A DNA stretch of 64,000 bases from Betaproteobacteria bacterium. GTDB lineage: Bacteria > Pseudomonadota > Gammaproteobacteria > Burkholderiales > Burkholderiaceae_C. Where the stretch lies: positions 124,001-188,000 of the forward strand of contig CANGHH010000008.1 of assembly GCA_947453725.1 (NCBI GenBank). The letters run 5' to 3'. Below are positions 45,856-57,086 of the stretch, one piece after another. Under the pieces are notes generated by a model, which was not told the DNA's origin, did not search any database, and worked only from the letters and a program-made list of their open reading frames with translations. Made by a program: the position numbers and the translations under genes. Positions within the stretch are counted from its first letter, which is position 1. Each line of letters opens with the position of its first letter.

Positions 45856-45917
45856 AGCGCTTCGGGCTGATGCTGATGCACGGCCCGGCCGCAGCGCTAA
45901 ACTTCGTCACACGCCGT

Positions 45918-45952
45918 CCGCCGCAGGTCGCCCCCACGGGTTCCTGCGGCGG
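45918..45952 (+). terminator. strong stem-loop between carB and greA
   Basis: A 10-bp perfect stem (CCGCCGCAGG / CCTGCGGCGG) with a 15-base loop, followed by TCTCACTTT. The weak T-run makes it a possible partial terminator or a processing hairpin separating carAB from greA expression. Confidence 0.5.
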
Positions 45953-45987
45953 TCTCACTTTGCACCCGCCCCATCCAAGCCCCTGCC

Positions 45988-46464
45988 ATGCTCACCATTC
46001 CCCTGACCCAACGCGGCGCCGAGTTGTTGAAGAAAGAGTTGCACCAGCTCAAGTCCGTCGAACGCCATGCGGTGATCCAGGCGATCTCCGAGGCGCGCGC
46101 CCAGGGCGACCTTTCCGAGAACGCCGAGTACGAGGCGGCCAAGGACAAGCAGGGCTTCATCGAAGGCCGCATCAAGGAACTGGAAAGCAAGCTGGCGGCG
46201 GCCCAGGTCATCGAGCCTTCCAGCCTGGACGCCGACGGCAAGATCGTGTTCGGCTCGACGGTGGACCTGGAAGACGAGGACAGCGGCGCCAAGGTCACCT
46301 ACCAGATCGTCGGTGACGACGAGGCCGACCTGAAGCTCGGCCTGGTCTCGATCAGCAGCCCGATCGCCCGCGCGCTGATCGGCAAGGAAGCTGGTGACGT
46401 GGCCGAGGTGCAGGCCCCGGGCGGTCTGCGCCGCTGGGAAGTCATGGGCGTGCGTTACGCCTGA
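45988..46464 (+). CDS. greA: transcription elongation factor GreA
   Basis: A 158-residue factor that rescues backtracked RNA polymerase by stimulating transcript cleavage. The N-terminal coiled coil carries LTQRGAELLKKELHQLKSVERHAVIQAISEARAQGDLSENAEYEAAKDKQGFIEGRI, including the acidic tip residues (GDLSENAEY). The C-terminal FKBP-like domain has IGKEAGDVAEVQAPGG. Length equals E. coli GreA. It lies directly after carAB, as in other Burkholderiales. Confidence 0.97.
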   Translation: MLTIPLTQRGAELLKKELHQLKSVERHAVIQAISEARAQGDLSENAEYEAAKDKQGFIEGRIKELESKLAAAQVIEPSSLDADGKIVFGSTVDLEDEDSGAKVTYQIVGDDEADLKLGLVSISSPIARALIGKEAGDVAEVQAPGGLRRWEVMGVRYA

Positions 46465-46477
46465 TGGCCGCGCTGTG

Positions 46478-46933
46478 ATGGCGCCGTTGTTCGAAGGCGC
46501 GCGGCGCCTGCTGCCGGGCCTGTGGGCCGGCTTTCTGCTGTGCGTGGCGGCGGTGGCTACGCCGGCGGCCTTTGCGGTGCTGCTGCCGGCCGACGCGGGG
46601 CGTGTCGCCGCGCGCATCCTGGCGCAGGAAGCCAGCGTCAGTCTGGTCGTCGGGGCGCTGCTGCTGGCGCTGGAACGGGCCCGGGCACGGCGTGCGGCCG
46701 CAGTGGGGCAGGGCAGTCAGTTCTCGACCGGCATGGTGCTGGCGCTGGGCGCCGTCTTTTGCACCGTGCTGGGCTACCACGGCGTGCAGACGCAACTCCC
46801 GGCCGCGCGGCTGGGCCAGGGGACTTTGAGCTTTGGCCAGTTGCACGCCGTCAGCGCATTGTTCTTCGGCGTCAAGGGGCTCCTGGTGCTGGCGCTGGCA
46901 TGGCGGGCTGGTGCCGCGCGTGCTCAGCCCTGA
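46478..46933 (+). CDS. DUF4149 family membrane protein
   Basis: A 151-residue protein with four hydrophobic helices (LPGLWAGFLLCVAAVATPAAFAVLL, EASVSLVVGALLLAL, FSTGMVLALGAVFCTVLGYH, ALFFGVKGLLVLALAW), matching the DUF4149 family of unknown function found between greA and yhbY in many betaproteobacteria. ATG at 46478 begins 13 bases after greA, so co-transcription is likely. Confidence 0.85.
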   Translation: MAPLFEGARRLLPGLWAGFLLCVAAVATPAAFAVLLPADAGRVAARILAQEASVSLVVGALLLALERARARRAAAVGQGSQFSTGMVLALGAVFCTVLGYHGVQTQLPAARLGQGTLSFGQLHAVSALFFGVKGLLVLALAWRAGAARAQP

Positions 46934-46997
46934 CGGGTGAACCCGCGTCTGGGCCTTCGGCAGGCGTTCGCGTCCTTCCTGGCGCTCACGTCCAGCC

Positions 46998-47471
46998 TCA
47001 GTCCTGCTGCTTCTTCTTGACGCTGGTCACGCGCTGGCGCACGCGCTTGATCTGGCCGCCCGGGGTGACGCGTTCGTTGCCGAAGACCTTGATCTTCTTC
47101 ACCGTGGCGCGGTGGTTGCCGCTCTTGGAAAAGCTCACCACCTTGACCGTGCGCGGGCCGGGCTGGCGGTCGTCGCGATCAGCCTTCTCCTTCGGCGGAA
47201 TCGGCCGCCACAGCACCAGCAGCTTGCCGATGTGCTGGATCGGCGCGGCGCCCAACTGGTCGGCCAGCGTGGCCAGCATCGCTTCGCGGGCCGGCCGATC
47301 GTCGGAAAAAACGCGGATCTTGATCAGTCCGTGGGCGTTCAGCGCGTGATCGACTTCCTTCTCGACGCCAGGCGTCAGGCCCTCGCCACCGATCATCACG
47401 ACGGGGTCCAGGTGGTGGGCTTCGGAGCGGTGCTCCTTGCGTTGGGCGGGGGAGAGCTGTATGGCGGTCAT
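46998..47471 (-). CDS. yhbY: YhbY family RNA-binding (CRM domain) protein
   Basis: A 157-residue protein. Residues 1-95 form the CRM domain ([50 protein letters not shown], then [13 protein letters not shown]) associated with 50S ribosome assembly. The remaining about 60 residues are a Lys/Arg-rich tail absent from the 97-residue E. coli protein. It is divergent from rlmE with only 20 bases between the start codons. No ribosome-binding site precedes its ATG, so its message may be nearly leaderless. Confidence 0.93.
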   Translation of the reverse strand: MTAIQLSPAQRKEHRSEAHHLDPVVMIGGEGLTPGVEKEVDHALNAHGLIKIRVFSDDRPAREAMLATLADQLGAAPIQHIGKLLVLWRPIPPKEKADRDDRQPGPRTVKVVSFSKSGNHRATVKKIKVFGNERVTPGGQIKRVRQRVTSVKKKQQD

Positions 47472-47491
47472 CGCCGTATTATCGGTCGATC
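47472..47491. promoter_or_regulatory. 20-base divergent promoter gap yhbY/rlmE
   Basis: The gap contains TATTAT (47477-47482) facing rlmE and GATAAT (47484-47479) facing yhbY, two overlapping -10-like hexamers in opposite directions. Starts 6-7 bases downstream of each would fall within a few bases of the respective ATG, consistent with leaderless messages and with the lack of ribosome-binding sites. No convincing -35 hexamers were found. Confidence 0.4.
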
Positions 47492-48151
47492 ATGAAAGTT
47501 ATCAGTCAAAGCAAGAAAATCAACAAGGCGTGGGTTCACGAACACGCCAGCGACCCCTACGTGAAGATGGCCAAGCGCGATGGCTATCGAGCCCGCGCCG
47601 CCTACAAGCTGAAGGAGATCGACGAGACCTTCAAGCTGCTCAAGCCGGGTCAGGTGGTGGTTGACCTGGGAGCCACGCCGGGCGCCTGGTGCCAGTACCT
47701 GCGGCGTAAGTTCGCCCAGGGCGGGGCGGCGGTGGGGCAACTCAACGGCAGCATCCTCGCGCTCGACGTGCTGGATTTCGAGCCCATCGAGGGTGTCACC
47801 TTCATCCAGGGCGACTTCCGAGAGGACGAGGTGTTGCAGGCGCTGGTCAAGGAACTCGATGGCCGGGCTGTGGACGTGGTGGTGTCGGACATGGCGCCCA
47901 ATCTGTCGGGCATCGCTGCCACCGACGCCGCGCGCATCTCGCACCTGATCGAGCTGGCGGTCGATTTCTCGACCAAGCACCTGCGCCCCGACGGCGCACT
48001 GGTCTGCAAGATCTTCCATGGCGGCGCCTACGCACCGATGGTGGCGCTGTTCAAGGAGACCTTCCGCGTCGTCAAGCCGATCAAGCCCAAGGCCTCGCGC
48101 GACAAGTCCTCAGAGACCTTTCTGGTCGGCGTGGGTCTCAAGTCGCGCTAA
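47492..48151 (+). CDS. rlmE: 23S rRNA (uridine-2'-O-)methyltransferase
   Basis: A 219-residue RrmJ/FtsJ enzyme that methylates the ribose of U2552 in the 50S A-site loop. SAM motif [16 protein letters not shown]; the catalytic K-D-K-E set is represented by [12 protein letters not shown] (Lys), SDMAPNLSG (Asp), LVCKIFHGG (Lys) and SSETFLVG (Glu). Followed by ftsH after 184 bases, a conserved pair. Confidence 0.96.
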   Translation: MKVISQSKKINKAWVHEHASDPYVKMAKRDGYRARAAYKLKEIDETFKLLKPGQVVVDLGATPGAWCQYLRRKFAQGGAAVGQLNGSILALDVLDFEPIEGVTFIQGDFREDEVLQALVKELDGRAVDVVVSDMAPNLSGIAATDAARISHLIELAVDFSTKHLRPDGALVCKIFHGGAYAPMVALFKETFRVVKPIKPKASRDKSSETFLVGVGLKSR

Positions 48152-48335
48152 GGTCAGCGTGCCTGTTCGACTGGGCGAGCGACAAGGCCAAGGGCATCGT
48201 GGCGTCATCGGGGTGGATTCCCCCGTTGATGCGGGCTTGCAGCGCCTTGACTAATCTAGAATCGAACGCACATACCGTGGAACGCAGTGCGTCGGGCCCG
48301 CCGCGCTGTACCGCTGAAATGAAGAAGGAGCCGCG

Positions 48336-50243
<1,908 letters not shown>

Positions 50244-50271
50244 CCTTCAAACTCCGGATCCGTCCGGTTGC

Positions 50272-50300
50272 GAGCGGGGCTGCGGCCCCGCTCGGTGTTT
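50272..50300 (+). terminator. hairpin terminator after ftsH
   Basis: A 9-bp perfect stem (GAGCGGGGC / GCCCCGCTC, 50272-50293) with a TGCG loop, followed by GGTGTTT. It lies 29 bases after the ftsH stop and 14 bases before folP. The short T-run suggests partial termination. Confidence 0.65.
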
Positions 50301-50313
50301 CCGAGGCACCTGG

Positions 50314-51171
50314 ATGGACAGCCCCAGCCACTGGCAAACCGCGCGCTTCCGCCTAGCGCTGAACCGTCCGCGCGTGATGGGCATCGTCAATGCCACGCCC
50401 GATTCCTTTTCCGATGGCGGTCGGCACGCCAGTGCCGGCGCGGCCATCGCGCATTGCGAGCAGCTGCTGCGCGAAGGCGCCGATCTGCTGGACATCGGTG
50501 GGGAATCGACGCGGCCCGGTTCGCAGGCGCCCGGCGACGAGGAGGAATTGCAGCGCGTGCTGCCGGTCCTGCGGGCGGCGGTCACGATGGGCGTGCCGGT
50601 CTCGGTCGACACCAGTTCGCCGCGCGTGATGGCCGAGGCGCTGGCACTGGGGGTGGACATCGTCAACGATGTGCGCGCTTTGCGCCGGCCGGGTGCGCTG
50701 GCCTGCGTCGCGGCGCATCCGCAGGCTGGCGTCTGCCTGATGCACCTGCGTGGCGAACCCGACACGATGCTGGGCTTCGCCGATTACGGCGACGTGCTGG
50801 CCGAGGTGCGCGACTTCCTGTGCGAGCGTGCGCTGGCCGTCGAAGCGGCCGGTGTGGCGCGCGAACGCATCGCCATCGACCCGGGCATCGGCTTTGCCAA
50901 GCAGCCCGGGCACAACCTGGCCTTGCTGAAGCGCCAGAGCGAGTTGTGCGGCTTGGGCTGGCCGCTGCTGGTTGGGTGGTCGCGCAAGGGCACGCTGGGC
51001 CTGTTGACGGGCCGTCCTGTCGCCCAGCGCAGTGCCGCCAGCGTCGCTGCGGCGCTGCTGGCGGCCCAGCGTGGCGCGTCGATCCTGCGCGTGCACGACG
51101 TGGCGGCCACCGTGGACGCCCTGAAGGTCTGGCAGGCGGTCGAAACCGGCATCATCGGCGCTGCCCTCTGA
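50314..51171 (+). CDS. folP: dihydropteroate synthase
   Basis: Condenses p-aminobenzoate with dihydropterin pyrophosphate in folate synthesis; the sulfonamide target. The 285-residue TIM-barrel protein has [53 protein letters not shown] and the C-terminal [17 protein letters not shown]. It lies between ftsH and glmM, the same order as in E. coli. Confidence 0.97.
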   Translation: MDSPSHWQTARFRLALNRPRVMGIVNATPDSFSDGGRHASAGAAIAHCEQLLREGADLLDIGGESTRPGSQAPGDEEELQRVLPVLRAAVTMGVPVSVDTSSPRVMAEALALGVDIVNDVRALRRPGALACVAAHPQAGVCLMHLRGEPDTMLGFADYGDVLAEVRDFLCERALAVEAAGVARERIAIDPGIGFAKQPGHNLALLKRQSELCGLGWPLLVGWSRKGTLGLLTGRPVAQRSAASVAAALLAAQRGASILRVHDVAATVDALKVWQAVETGIIGAAL

Positions 51172-51256
51172 GTCCACACCGATCAGCACGGGCCAGCTGC
51201 AGCCCGGCGTCGGGCCGCCGGCGCAGCAGTCAGAATTGGCAGCGAGGAACAAGCAC

Positions 51257-52591
51257 ATGAGCAGAAGCTATTTCGGTACCGACGGCATCCGAGGCACGGT
51301 GGGCCAGCCGCCCATCACGCCTGACTTCATGCTGCGCCTGGGCCATGCGGTGGGCCAGGTGTTGCGCCGCCATGTGCCGCGGCCGACGGTGCTGATCGGC
51401 AAGGACACGCGCATCTCCGGCTACATGCTCGAGTCGTCGCTGGAGGCCGGCTTCGCATCGGCCGGTGTCGATGTGCTGCTCAGCGGCCCGCTGCCGACGC
51501 CTGGCGTGGCTTACCTGACGCGAGCGCTGAGGCTGGACCTGGGGGTGGTGATCAGCGCCTCGCACAACGCCTACATGGACAACGGCGTCAAGTTCTTCTC
51601 GGCGCGCGGCGAGAAGCTGCCCGACGATTGGGAAGTCGATGTCGAGGCCGAGATCCTCAAGGATCCGTCCTGGGTGGACTCGGCCAGCCTGGGCAAGGCT
51701 CGTCGCCTGGAAGATGCCCGCGGGCGCTACATCGAGTTCTGCAAGGGGACCGTCCCGCACACGCTGTCCCTTCGGGGCATGAAGATCGTCATCGACGCAG
51801 CGAATGGTGCGGCCTACCACGTCGCGCCGGACGTCTTCCACGAGTTGGGCGCCACCGTCGTCACCATCGGCTGCAGCCCGAATGGCTTGAACATCAACGC
51901 GGGCGTGGGTGCCACCTCGCCGCAGGCCCTGGTGGCGGCGGTGGCCGAGCACCGCGCCGACTATGGCGTGGCGCTGGACGGCGACGCCGACCGCCTGCAA
52001 CTGGTCGACGCGCAGGGCCGGCTCTACAACGGCGATGAACTGCTCTACGTGATGGCCGCCGACCGGCTGGCCAAGGGCCAGTCCGTTCCCGGGGTGGTCG
52101 GGACGCTGATGACCAATATCGCCGTCGAGCAGGCGCTGAACCGGCTCGACGTGAAACTGGTTCGCGCCAAGGTCGGTGACCGCTATGTGCTGGAAGAGCT
52201 GGTGGCGCGCGGCTGGCAGCTGGGTGGCGAAGGTTCGGGCCATCTGCTGGCGCTGGACCGCCACACCACCGGTGACGGCATCGTCAGCGCGTTGCAGATC
52301 CTGCAGGCCGTGTGCAGCAAGGGCAGGCCGCTGGCTGACCTGCTGGATGGCGTGACCCTGTACCCGCAGACCCTGATCAATGTCCGCCTGCCCGACGGCA
52401 GCGACTGGCGGCGCAACGAGGCGCTGGCCGATAGCCAGCGCGCTGCCGAGCGCGATCTCGGTGAGCACGGCCGGGTACTGATCCGCGCCTCGGGTACCGA
52501 GCCCGTGTTGCGGGTGATGGTCGAGGCCCGTGACGCCGAGCTGGGGCGCCGCTGCGCCCAGCGTATGGCGGCGGCCGCAGCCGCCGGCTGA
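51257..52591 (+). CDS. glmM: phosphoglucosamine mutase
   Basis: Converts glucosamine-6-phosphate to glucosamine-1-phosphate for peptidoglycan and LPS. The 444-residue product starts [13 protein letters not shown]. The phosphoserine loop [13 protein letters not shown] places the catalytic Ser at residue 102, the same number as in E. coli. The metal loop is [11 protein letters not shown], the sugar loop GEGSGHLL, and the phosphate-binding end [18 protein letters not shown] at 51257 follows a GAGGAAC ribosome-binding site. Confidence 0.97.
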   Translation: MSRSYFGTDGIRGTVGQPPITPDFMLRLGHAVGQVLRRHVPRPTVLIGKDTRISGYMLESSLEAGFASAGVDVLLSGPLPTPGVAYLTRALRLDLGVVISASHNAYMDNGVKFFSARGEKLPDDWEVDVEAEILKDPSWVDSASLGKARRLEDARGRYIEFCKGTVPHTLSLRGMKIVIDAANGAAYHVAPDVFHELGATVVTIGCSPNGLNINAGVGATSPQALVAAVAEHRADYGVALDGDADRLQLVDAQGRLYNGDELLYVMAADRLAKGQSVPGVVGTLMTNIAVEQALNRLDVKLVRAKVGDRYVLEELVARGWQLGGEGSGHLLALDRHTTGDGIVSALQILQAVCSKGRPLADLLDGVTLYPQTLINVRLPDGSDWRRNEALADSQRAAERDLGEHGRVLIRASGTEPVLRVMVEARDAELGRRCAQRMAAAAAAG

Positions 52592-52602
52592 TCAGCGGGT
52601 TC

Positions 52603-53088
52603 TCAGCGCTTGGGCGGCAGCAGCACGCTGTCGACCACGTGAACCACGCCGTTGCTGGCGACGAGGTCGGGTGTCTGCACCAGGGCTTCTTCGACGGTGA
52701 CGAAAGTGCCGGCCTTGGACAGCGCCAGGGTCGCGCCGTTGACGGTCTTGGCGTTGCCGGTCGTGACTTCGGCTGCCAGCACCTTGGCCGGCAACACGTG
52801 GTAAGTCAGCACCGCGCGCAGGGCCTCCTTGTCGGCGGCCAGCTTGGCCAGGGCCCCGGCGGGCAGTGCTTTGAAAGCGGCGTCGCTGGGCGCAAACACG
52901 GTGTAGGGGCCAGCGCCGCGCAAGGTATCGGCCAGTCCCGCGTCGCTGATCAGCTTCGAGAGCGTGCCCAGCTCTGGTGTGCGGGCGATGGTGTCGGTCA
53001 CCGGCACCGGCTGCGGCAGGCTCGCGCAGCCGGTCAGGGCGATCAGGGCGGCGGCACAGGCCGCGCGCAGGGTGTTTCTTTTCAGCAT
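52603..53088 (-). CDS. fasciclin-domain lipoprotein
   Basis: A 161-residue exported protein. The N-terminus MLKRNTLRAACAAALIALTGC is a lipoprotein signal with lipobox LTGC. The rest is one fasciclin (FAS1/beta-Ig-H3) domain with LSKLISDAGLADTLRGAGPYTVFAPSDAAFKALP, LTYHVLPAKV and the C-terminal NGVVHVVDSVLLPP. Such domains mediate adhesion in eukaryotes; in bacteria their role is mostly unknown. It shares the 205-base intergenic region with pstS. The open frame extends upstream to 53196 but would disrupt the signal sequence. Confidence 0.9.
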   Translation of the reverse strand: MLKRNTLRAACAAALIALTGCASLPQPVPVTDTIARTPELGTLSKLISDAGLADTLRGAGPYTVFAPSDAAFKALPAGALAKLAADKEALRAVLTYHVLPAKVLAAEVTTGNAKTVNGATLALSKAGTFVTVEEALVQTPDLVASNGVVHVVDSVLLPPKR

Positions 53089-53143
53089 GGTGGAGCACTC
53101 CGGTTCGATGACGTTCGATGGCAGCCGGCACGGTATGCGCGCT

Positions 53144-53172
53144 CTGTGACATTTGCGTGAACAGTCTGTGAC
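53144..53172 (+). promoter_or_regulatory. distal Pho-box cluster upstream of pstS
   Basis: Three heptamers at an 11-base period: CTGTGAC (53144-53150), GCGTGAA (53155-53161), CTGTGAC (53166-53172), each separated by 4 bases. This is the direct-repeat format recognised by PhoB. It lies about 80 bases upstream of the proximal box and close to the fasciclin gene start on the other strand. Confidence 0.75.
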
Positions 53173-53178
53173 AGACTT

Positions 53179-53205
53179 CAGCGCAATCCAGCGCAATCCA
53201 GCGCA
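53179..53205. repeat. 10-base tandem repeat between the two Pho-box clusters
   Basis: CAGCGCAATC is repeated twice exactly and then partially (CAGCGCA), with a 10-base period close to one helical turn. It lies between the distal and proximal Pho boxes, so it could be spacing DNA or a protein-binding array. Confidence 0.8.
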
Positions 53206-53224
53206 CGCCGCCGCCCCCTGCCGA

Positions 53225-53258
53225 GCGTCACAAACCTGTAATCTGCCACGCTTAGAGT
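53225..53258 (+). promoter_or_regulatory. proximal Pho box and promoter of the pst operon
   Basis: GCGTCAC-AAAC-CTGTAAT (53225-53242) matches the two-heptamer PhoB box. Ten bases later is a TAGAGT -10 hexamer (53253-53258), the spacing used by PhoB-activated promoters in which the box replaces the -35. The start would be near 53265, about 29 bases before pstS. The pst genes are thus expected to be induced when phosphate is scarce. Confidence 0.8.
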
Positions 53259-53293
53259 CGCCTCACCGCAAACACTGTCGCCGAGGCAAGTCC

Positions 53294-54331
53294 ATGACCC
53301 TGCTGAATCTCCGCTCCGCTGTCACCGTTGTCACGCTGGCCGCCTGCTCTTTCGCCGCCTTGGCCCAGGACGTCACGGGCGCTGGCGCCACCTTCCCGGC
53401 GCCGCTGTACGCCAAGTGGGCCGACGCGTACAACAAGGCGACGGGCGCCAAGATCAATTACCAGTCGGTGGGTTCGGGTGCCGGCCTGCGCCAGATCCGC
53501 GGCAAGACCGTGGATTTCGGCGCTTCCGACATGCCGCTGACCGATGCCGAATTGGTGAAGGACGGCCTGCTGCAGTTTCCCACCGTCATCGGCGGCGTGG
53601 TTCCGGTGATCAACGTCAAGGGTATCGCCCCGGGCCAGCTGAAGCTGACTGGCGCCGTGCTCGGCGACATCTTCCTGGGCAAGGTCACCAAGTGGAACGA
53701 CCCGGCCATCGCCAGCCTGAACCCGGGCGTGCCGCTGCCCGACGCCACCATCGCGCCGGTGCGCCGCGCCGACGGATCGGGTACCACCTTCATCTTCACC
53801 AACTACCTGTCGAAGGTGAACGCCGAGTGGAAGGCCAAGGTCGGCGAGAACACGGCCGTCAATTGGCCCACTGGCGCGGGTGGCAAGGGCAACGAGGGCG
53901 TGGCCTCGTACGTGCAGCGTCTGCCGAATTCGATCGGCTACGTCGAGTACTCCTATGCCAAGACCAACAAGATGGCTCACGTGGTGATGAAGAACGCCGC
54001 CGGCAATTACGTTGCTCCCGATGACCTGACCTTCAAGGCCGCCGCTGCGGGCGCCAACTGGGACAAGTCCTTCTACCAGATCCTGACCGAGCAACCGGGC
54101 AAGGACGCCTGGCCGATCACCGGCGCCACCTTCATCCTGCTGTTCAAGGCGCAGGACAAGCCGGCGCAGGGTGCTTCCACCTTGAAGTTCTTCGACTGGG
54201 CCTACGTCAACGGCGACAAGATGGCGCAGGACCTGGAATACGTGGCCCTGCCGGACGCCGTGAAGGCGCTCGTGCGCAAGACCTGGGCGGAAGTCAAGGA
54301 CGGCGCCGGCAAGCCGGTCTCGTTCAAGTAA
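53294..54331 (+). CDS. pstS: phosphate ABC transporter periplasmic binding protein
   Basis: A 345-residue high-affinity phosphate receptor. Signal peptide to about residue 24 (ACSFAALA-QD), then the phosphate-binding loops TGAGATFPAPLYAKW, SVGSGAGLRQI, DFGASDMPL and RRADGSGTTFIFTNYL. ATG at 53294 gives the proper signal; the frame is open further upstream through the promoter, which argues against the earlier start. First gene of pstSCAB-phoU-phoB-phoR. Confidence 0.97.
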   Translation: MTLLNLRSAVTVVTLAACSFAALAQDVTGAGATFPAPLYAKWADAYNKATGAKINYQSVGSGAGLRQIRGKTVDFGASDMPLTDAELVKDGLLQFPTVIGGVVPVINVKGIAPGQLKLTGAVLGDIFLGKVTKWNDPAIASLNPGVPLPDATIAPVRRADGSGTTFIFTNYLSKVNAEWKAKVGENTAVNWPTGAGGKGNEGVASYVQRLPNSIGYVEYSYAKTNKMAHVVMKNAAGNYVAPDDLTFKAAAAGANWDKSFYQILTEQPGKDAWPITGATFILLFKAQDKPAQGASTLKFFDWAYVNGDKMAQDLEYVALPDAVKALVRKTWAEVKDGAGKPVSFK

Positions 54332-54427
54332 GCCGGCAGCGCCGCGACGCTTCTCGAAAAGAAAGGCATGCTGGTGGCCGCTACACTGCCCGCAACTCCC
54401 TACCAGCCGGAAAAGAAGGGGCTCAGC

Positions 54428-55399
54428 ATGGCCAGTTCGGGGGGCAAGCCGCCGGCACGCAAGCGGCGCATGCCGTGGGGTGATCGGGCCTTTTCCATCG
54501 CCGCCCACGGTGCAGCCGGGCTCACGCTGGCGCTGCTGGTCGGCATCATCCTGTCGCTGCTGGTGGGTGCCTGGCCGGCCATTCGCGAGTACGGGCTGAG
54601 CTTCCTGTGGCGCACGGAATGGGATCCGGTCAACGACCGCTATGGCGGTCTGGTGATGATCTATGGCACCTTGGCCACATCCTTCATCGCACTGCTGATT
54701 GCGGTGCCGGTCAGTTTCGGCATCGCGCTCTTCCTGACCGAGCTGTCGCCGAACTGGCTGCGCCGTCCTCTGGGCGTGGCCATCGAATTGTTGGCCGCCG
54801 TGCCGTCGATCGTCTACGGCATGTGGGGCTTGCTGGTGTTTGGTCCGATCCTGGCCGAATACGTGCAACAACCGCTGCAGGCGGCCTTCAAGGGTGTTCC
54901 GCTGCTCGGTACCCTGGTCTCGGGCCCGCCGGTCGGCATCGGCATCCTGTCAGCCGGCATCATCCTGGCGATCATGGTGATTCCCTTCATCGCCTCGGTC
55001 ACGCGCGATGTTTTCCAGACCACGCCGGCGATGTTGAAGGAATCAGCCTACGGCCTGGGTTCGACGACCTGGGAAGTGGTCTGGCGCGTGGTGCTGCCTT
55101 ACACCAAGACCGGCGTGGTCGGCGCTGTGATGCTGGGTCTGGGTCGTGCGCTGGGTGAAACCATGGCGGTGACCTTTGTCATCGGCAACTTCAACCAGTT
55201 GAATTCTCTGTCGGTGTTCGAAGCTGCCAACAGCATCACCTCGGCCCTCGCCAATGAGTTCGCCGAGGCCAACCCCGGACTGCACCAGGCATCGCTGATT
55301 TACCTCGGCCTGATCCTGTTCTTCATCACCTTCGTCGTTTTGGCGCTGTCCAAGTGGCTGCTGTCGAGACTGCAACGCAACGAGGGCAAACGCACATGA
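54428..55399 (+). CDS. pstC: phosphate ABC transporter permease PstC
   Basis: A 323-residue inner-membrane permease with six hydrophobic segments after a basic N-terminus ([15 protein letters not shown]). The family segment [21 protein letters not shown] and the coupling loop [21 protein letters not shown] are present. ATG at 54428 is chosen over 54368 because hydrophobic family sequence starts after it. The 96-base gap after pstS carries no clear terminator. Overlaps pstA by ATGA. Confidence 0.96.
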   Translation: MASSGGKPPARKRRMPWGDRAFSIAAHGAAGLTLALLVGIILSLLVGAWPAIREYGLSFLWRTEWDPVNDRYGGLVMIYGTLATSFIALLIAVPVSFGIALFLTELSPNWLRRPLGVAIELLAAVPSIVYGMWGLLVFGPILAEYVQQPLQAAFKGVPLLGTLVSGPPVGIGILSAGIILAIMVIPFIASVTRDVFQTTPAMLKESAYGLGSTTWEVVWRVVLPYTKTGVVGAVMLGLGRALGETMAVTFVIGNFNQLNSLSVFEAANSITSALANEFAEANPGLHQASLIYLGLILFFITFVVLALSKWLLSRLQRNEGKRT

Positions 55400-56262
55400 A
55401 CATCGCCACCCTCGAACCCGGTCGCATGCGTTTGCACCGGCGCCGCAAGGTTGTCAATGCGATCGCGCTGACGTTGTCGCTGGCGGCCATGGCTTTCGGC
55501 CTGTTCTGGCTGGCATGGATCCTGTTCGAAACCATTCGCCAGGGCCTGGGCGGCCTGAACATCGCGGTCTTCACGCAGATGACGCCGCCGCCGCAGGCCG
55601 ATACCGGCGGCTTGGCCAACGCCATCGCCGGTTCGGTGTTGATGGGCCTGTCGGCGACGCTGCTGGGCACCCCCATTGGCGTGCTGGCCGGCGTCTACCT
55701 GGCCGAGTACGGCCAGCGCACCTGGCTGGGCCGCATCACGCAGTTCATCAACGACATCCTGCTGTCCGCGCCATCCATCGTCATCGGCCTGTTCGTCTAC
55801 ACGGCGGTGGTCGCGCGCTTCAAGACCTTTTCGGGCCTGGCCGGCGTGTTGGCCCTGTCGCTGATCGTCATTCCGGTGGTCGTGCGCACCACCGAAGGCA
55901 TGTTGGTGCTGATCCCGAATTCGCTGCGCGAAGCGGCCTACGCGCTGGGCACGCCGAAATGGAAAGTCATCTTGTCGGTGACGCTCAAATCGGCACGTGC
56001 GGGCGTCGTCACCGGCATCCTGCTGGCGGTCGCGCGCATCGCCGGCGAGACGGCGCCGCTGCTATTCACCGCCTTGTCCAATCAGTTCTGGACATTGAAT
56101 CTGGGCGAGCCGATGGCCAGCCTGCCCGTGACCATCTTCAAGTTCGCGATGAGCCCCTACGAAAACTGGCGCAGTCTGGCCTGGGCGGGCGTGTTCATCA
56201 TCACCATGGGCGTGTTGGTCCTCAACATCGCCGCCCGCCTGCTGTTCCGCGACAAGCAATAA
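55396..56262 (+). CDS. pstA: phosphate ABC transporter permease PstA
   Basis: A 288-residue membrane permease partner of PstC. It shows six hydrophobic segments, the periplasmic [21 protein letters not shown] segment, [17 protein letters not shown], and the coupling loop [24 protein letters not shown] at 55396 overlaps the pstC stop by 4 bases, fixing the start. Followed after 20 bases by pstB. Confidence 0.96.
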   Translation: MNIATLEPGRMRLHRRRKVVNAIALTLSLAAMAFGLFWLAWILFETIRQGLGGLNIAVFTQMTPPPQADTGGLANAIAGSVLMGLSATLLGTPIGVLAGVYLAEYGQRTWLGRITQFINDILLSAPSIVIGLFVYTAVVARFKTFSGLAGVLALSLIVIPVVVRTTEGMLVLIPNSLREAAYALGTPKWKVILSVTLKSARAGVVTGILLAVARIAGETAPLLFTALSNQFWTLNLGEPMASLPVTIFKFAMSPYENWRSLAWAGVFIITMGVLVLNIAARLLFRDKQ

Positions 56263-56282
56263 GCTCTAAAGAGACGCACGCC

Positions 56283-57068
56283 ATGGATGCCAAGGTCAAC
56301 ACCGCCAGTGCCGAGAAGATCAAGATCTCGGTGCGCGATCTGAATTTCTATTACGGCAGCTTTCACGCGCTCAAGCACATCAATCTCGATATCCCGGCCG
56401 GGAAGGTCACGGCCTTCATCGGGCCTTCGGGTTGTGGCAAGAGCACGTTGTTGCGCACCTTCAACCGCATGTTCGAGCTTTACCCCGAACAGCGCGCCGA
56501 AGGCAGCCTGCTGCTCGACGGCGAAGACATCCTGAGTTCCAAGCTGGATGTCTCGCTGGTGCGCGCCAAGATCGGCATGGTCTTCCAGAAGCCGACGCCG
56601 TTTCCGATGTCGATCTACGACAACATCGCCTTTGGCGTGAAGCTCTTCGAAACCCTGCCGCGCGTGGAAATGGACGAGCGGGTCGAATGGGCGCTGAAGA
56701 AGGCGGCCTTGTGGAACGAGGTCAAGGACAAGCTCGATCAGAGCGGCGCCGGCCTGTCGGGCGGCCAGCAGCAGCGTTTGTGCATTGCCCGCGGCATCGC
56801 CATCAAGCCCGAGGTGCTGTTGCTGGACGAACCCTGTTCGGCGCTGGACCCGATATCCACCGGCAAGATCGAGGAATTGATCCACGAGCTGAAGGCCGAT
56901 TACACGGTCGTCATCGTCACCCACAACATGCAGCAGGCTGCGCGCTGCAGCGACTACACCGCCTACATGTACCTGGGCGACCTCGTCGAATTCGGGCCCA
57001 CTTCCGAGCTTTTCATGAAGCCCAAGAAGAAGGACACCGAGGACTACATCACCGGCCGTTTCGGTTGA
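56283..57068 (+). CDS. pstB: phosphate ABC transporter ATPase PstB
   Basis: A 261-residue ATPase powering PstSCA. N-terminal [20 protein letters not shown], Walker [18 protein letters not shown], the PstB-specific Q-loop [20 protein letters not shown], signature [16 protein letters not shown], Walker [13 protein letters not shown] and switch [11 protein letters not shown] are intact. The end GRFG is typical. With PhoU it also conveys phosphate status to PhoR. Confidence 0.97.
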   Translation: MDAKVNTASAEKIKISVRDLNFYYGSFHALKHINLDIPAGKVTAFIGPSGCGKSTLLRTFNRMFELYPEQRAEGSLLLDGEDILSSKLDVSLVRAKIGMVFQKPTPFPMSIYDNIAFGVKLFETLPRVEMDERVEWALKKAALWNEVKDKLDQSGAGLSGGQQQRLCIARGIAIKPEVLLLDEPCSALDPISTGKIEELIHELKADYTVVIVTHNMQQAARCSDYTAYMYLGDLVEFGPTSELFMKPKKKDTEDYITGRFG

Positions 57069-57086
57069 TCGCCGCAGGAGTGCAAC

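Noticed and set aside
53144-53163. CTGT...ACAG-containing stretch considered as a second LexA box upstream of pstS.
   Set aside because: The spacing between CTGT and ACAG is 13 bases rather than 8, and the heptamers fit the Pho-box pattern better.
53179-53205. Tandem repeat considered as a CRISPR or origin iteron.
   Set aside because: Only 2.7 copies of a 10-base unit with no spacers, no cas or replication genes, and an obvious location within the pst control region.
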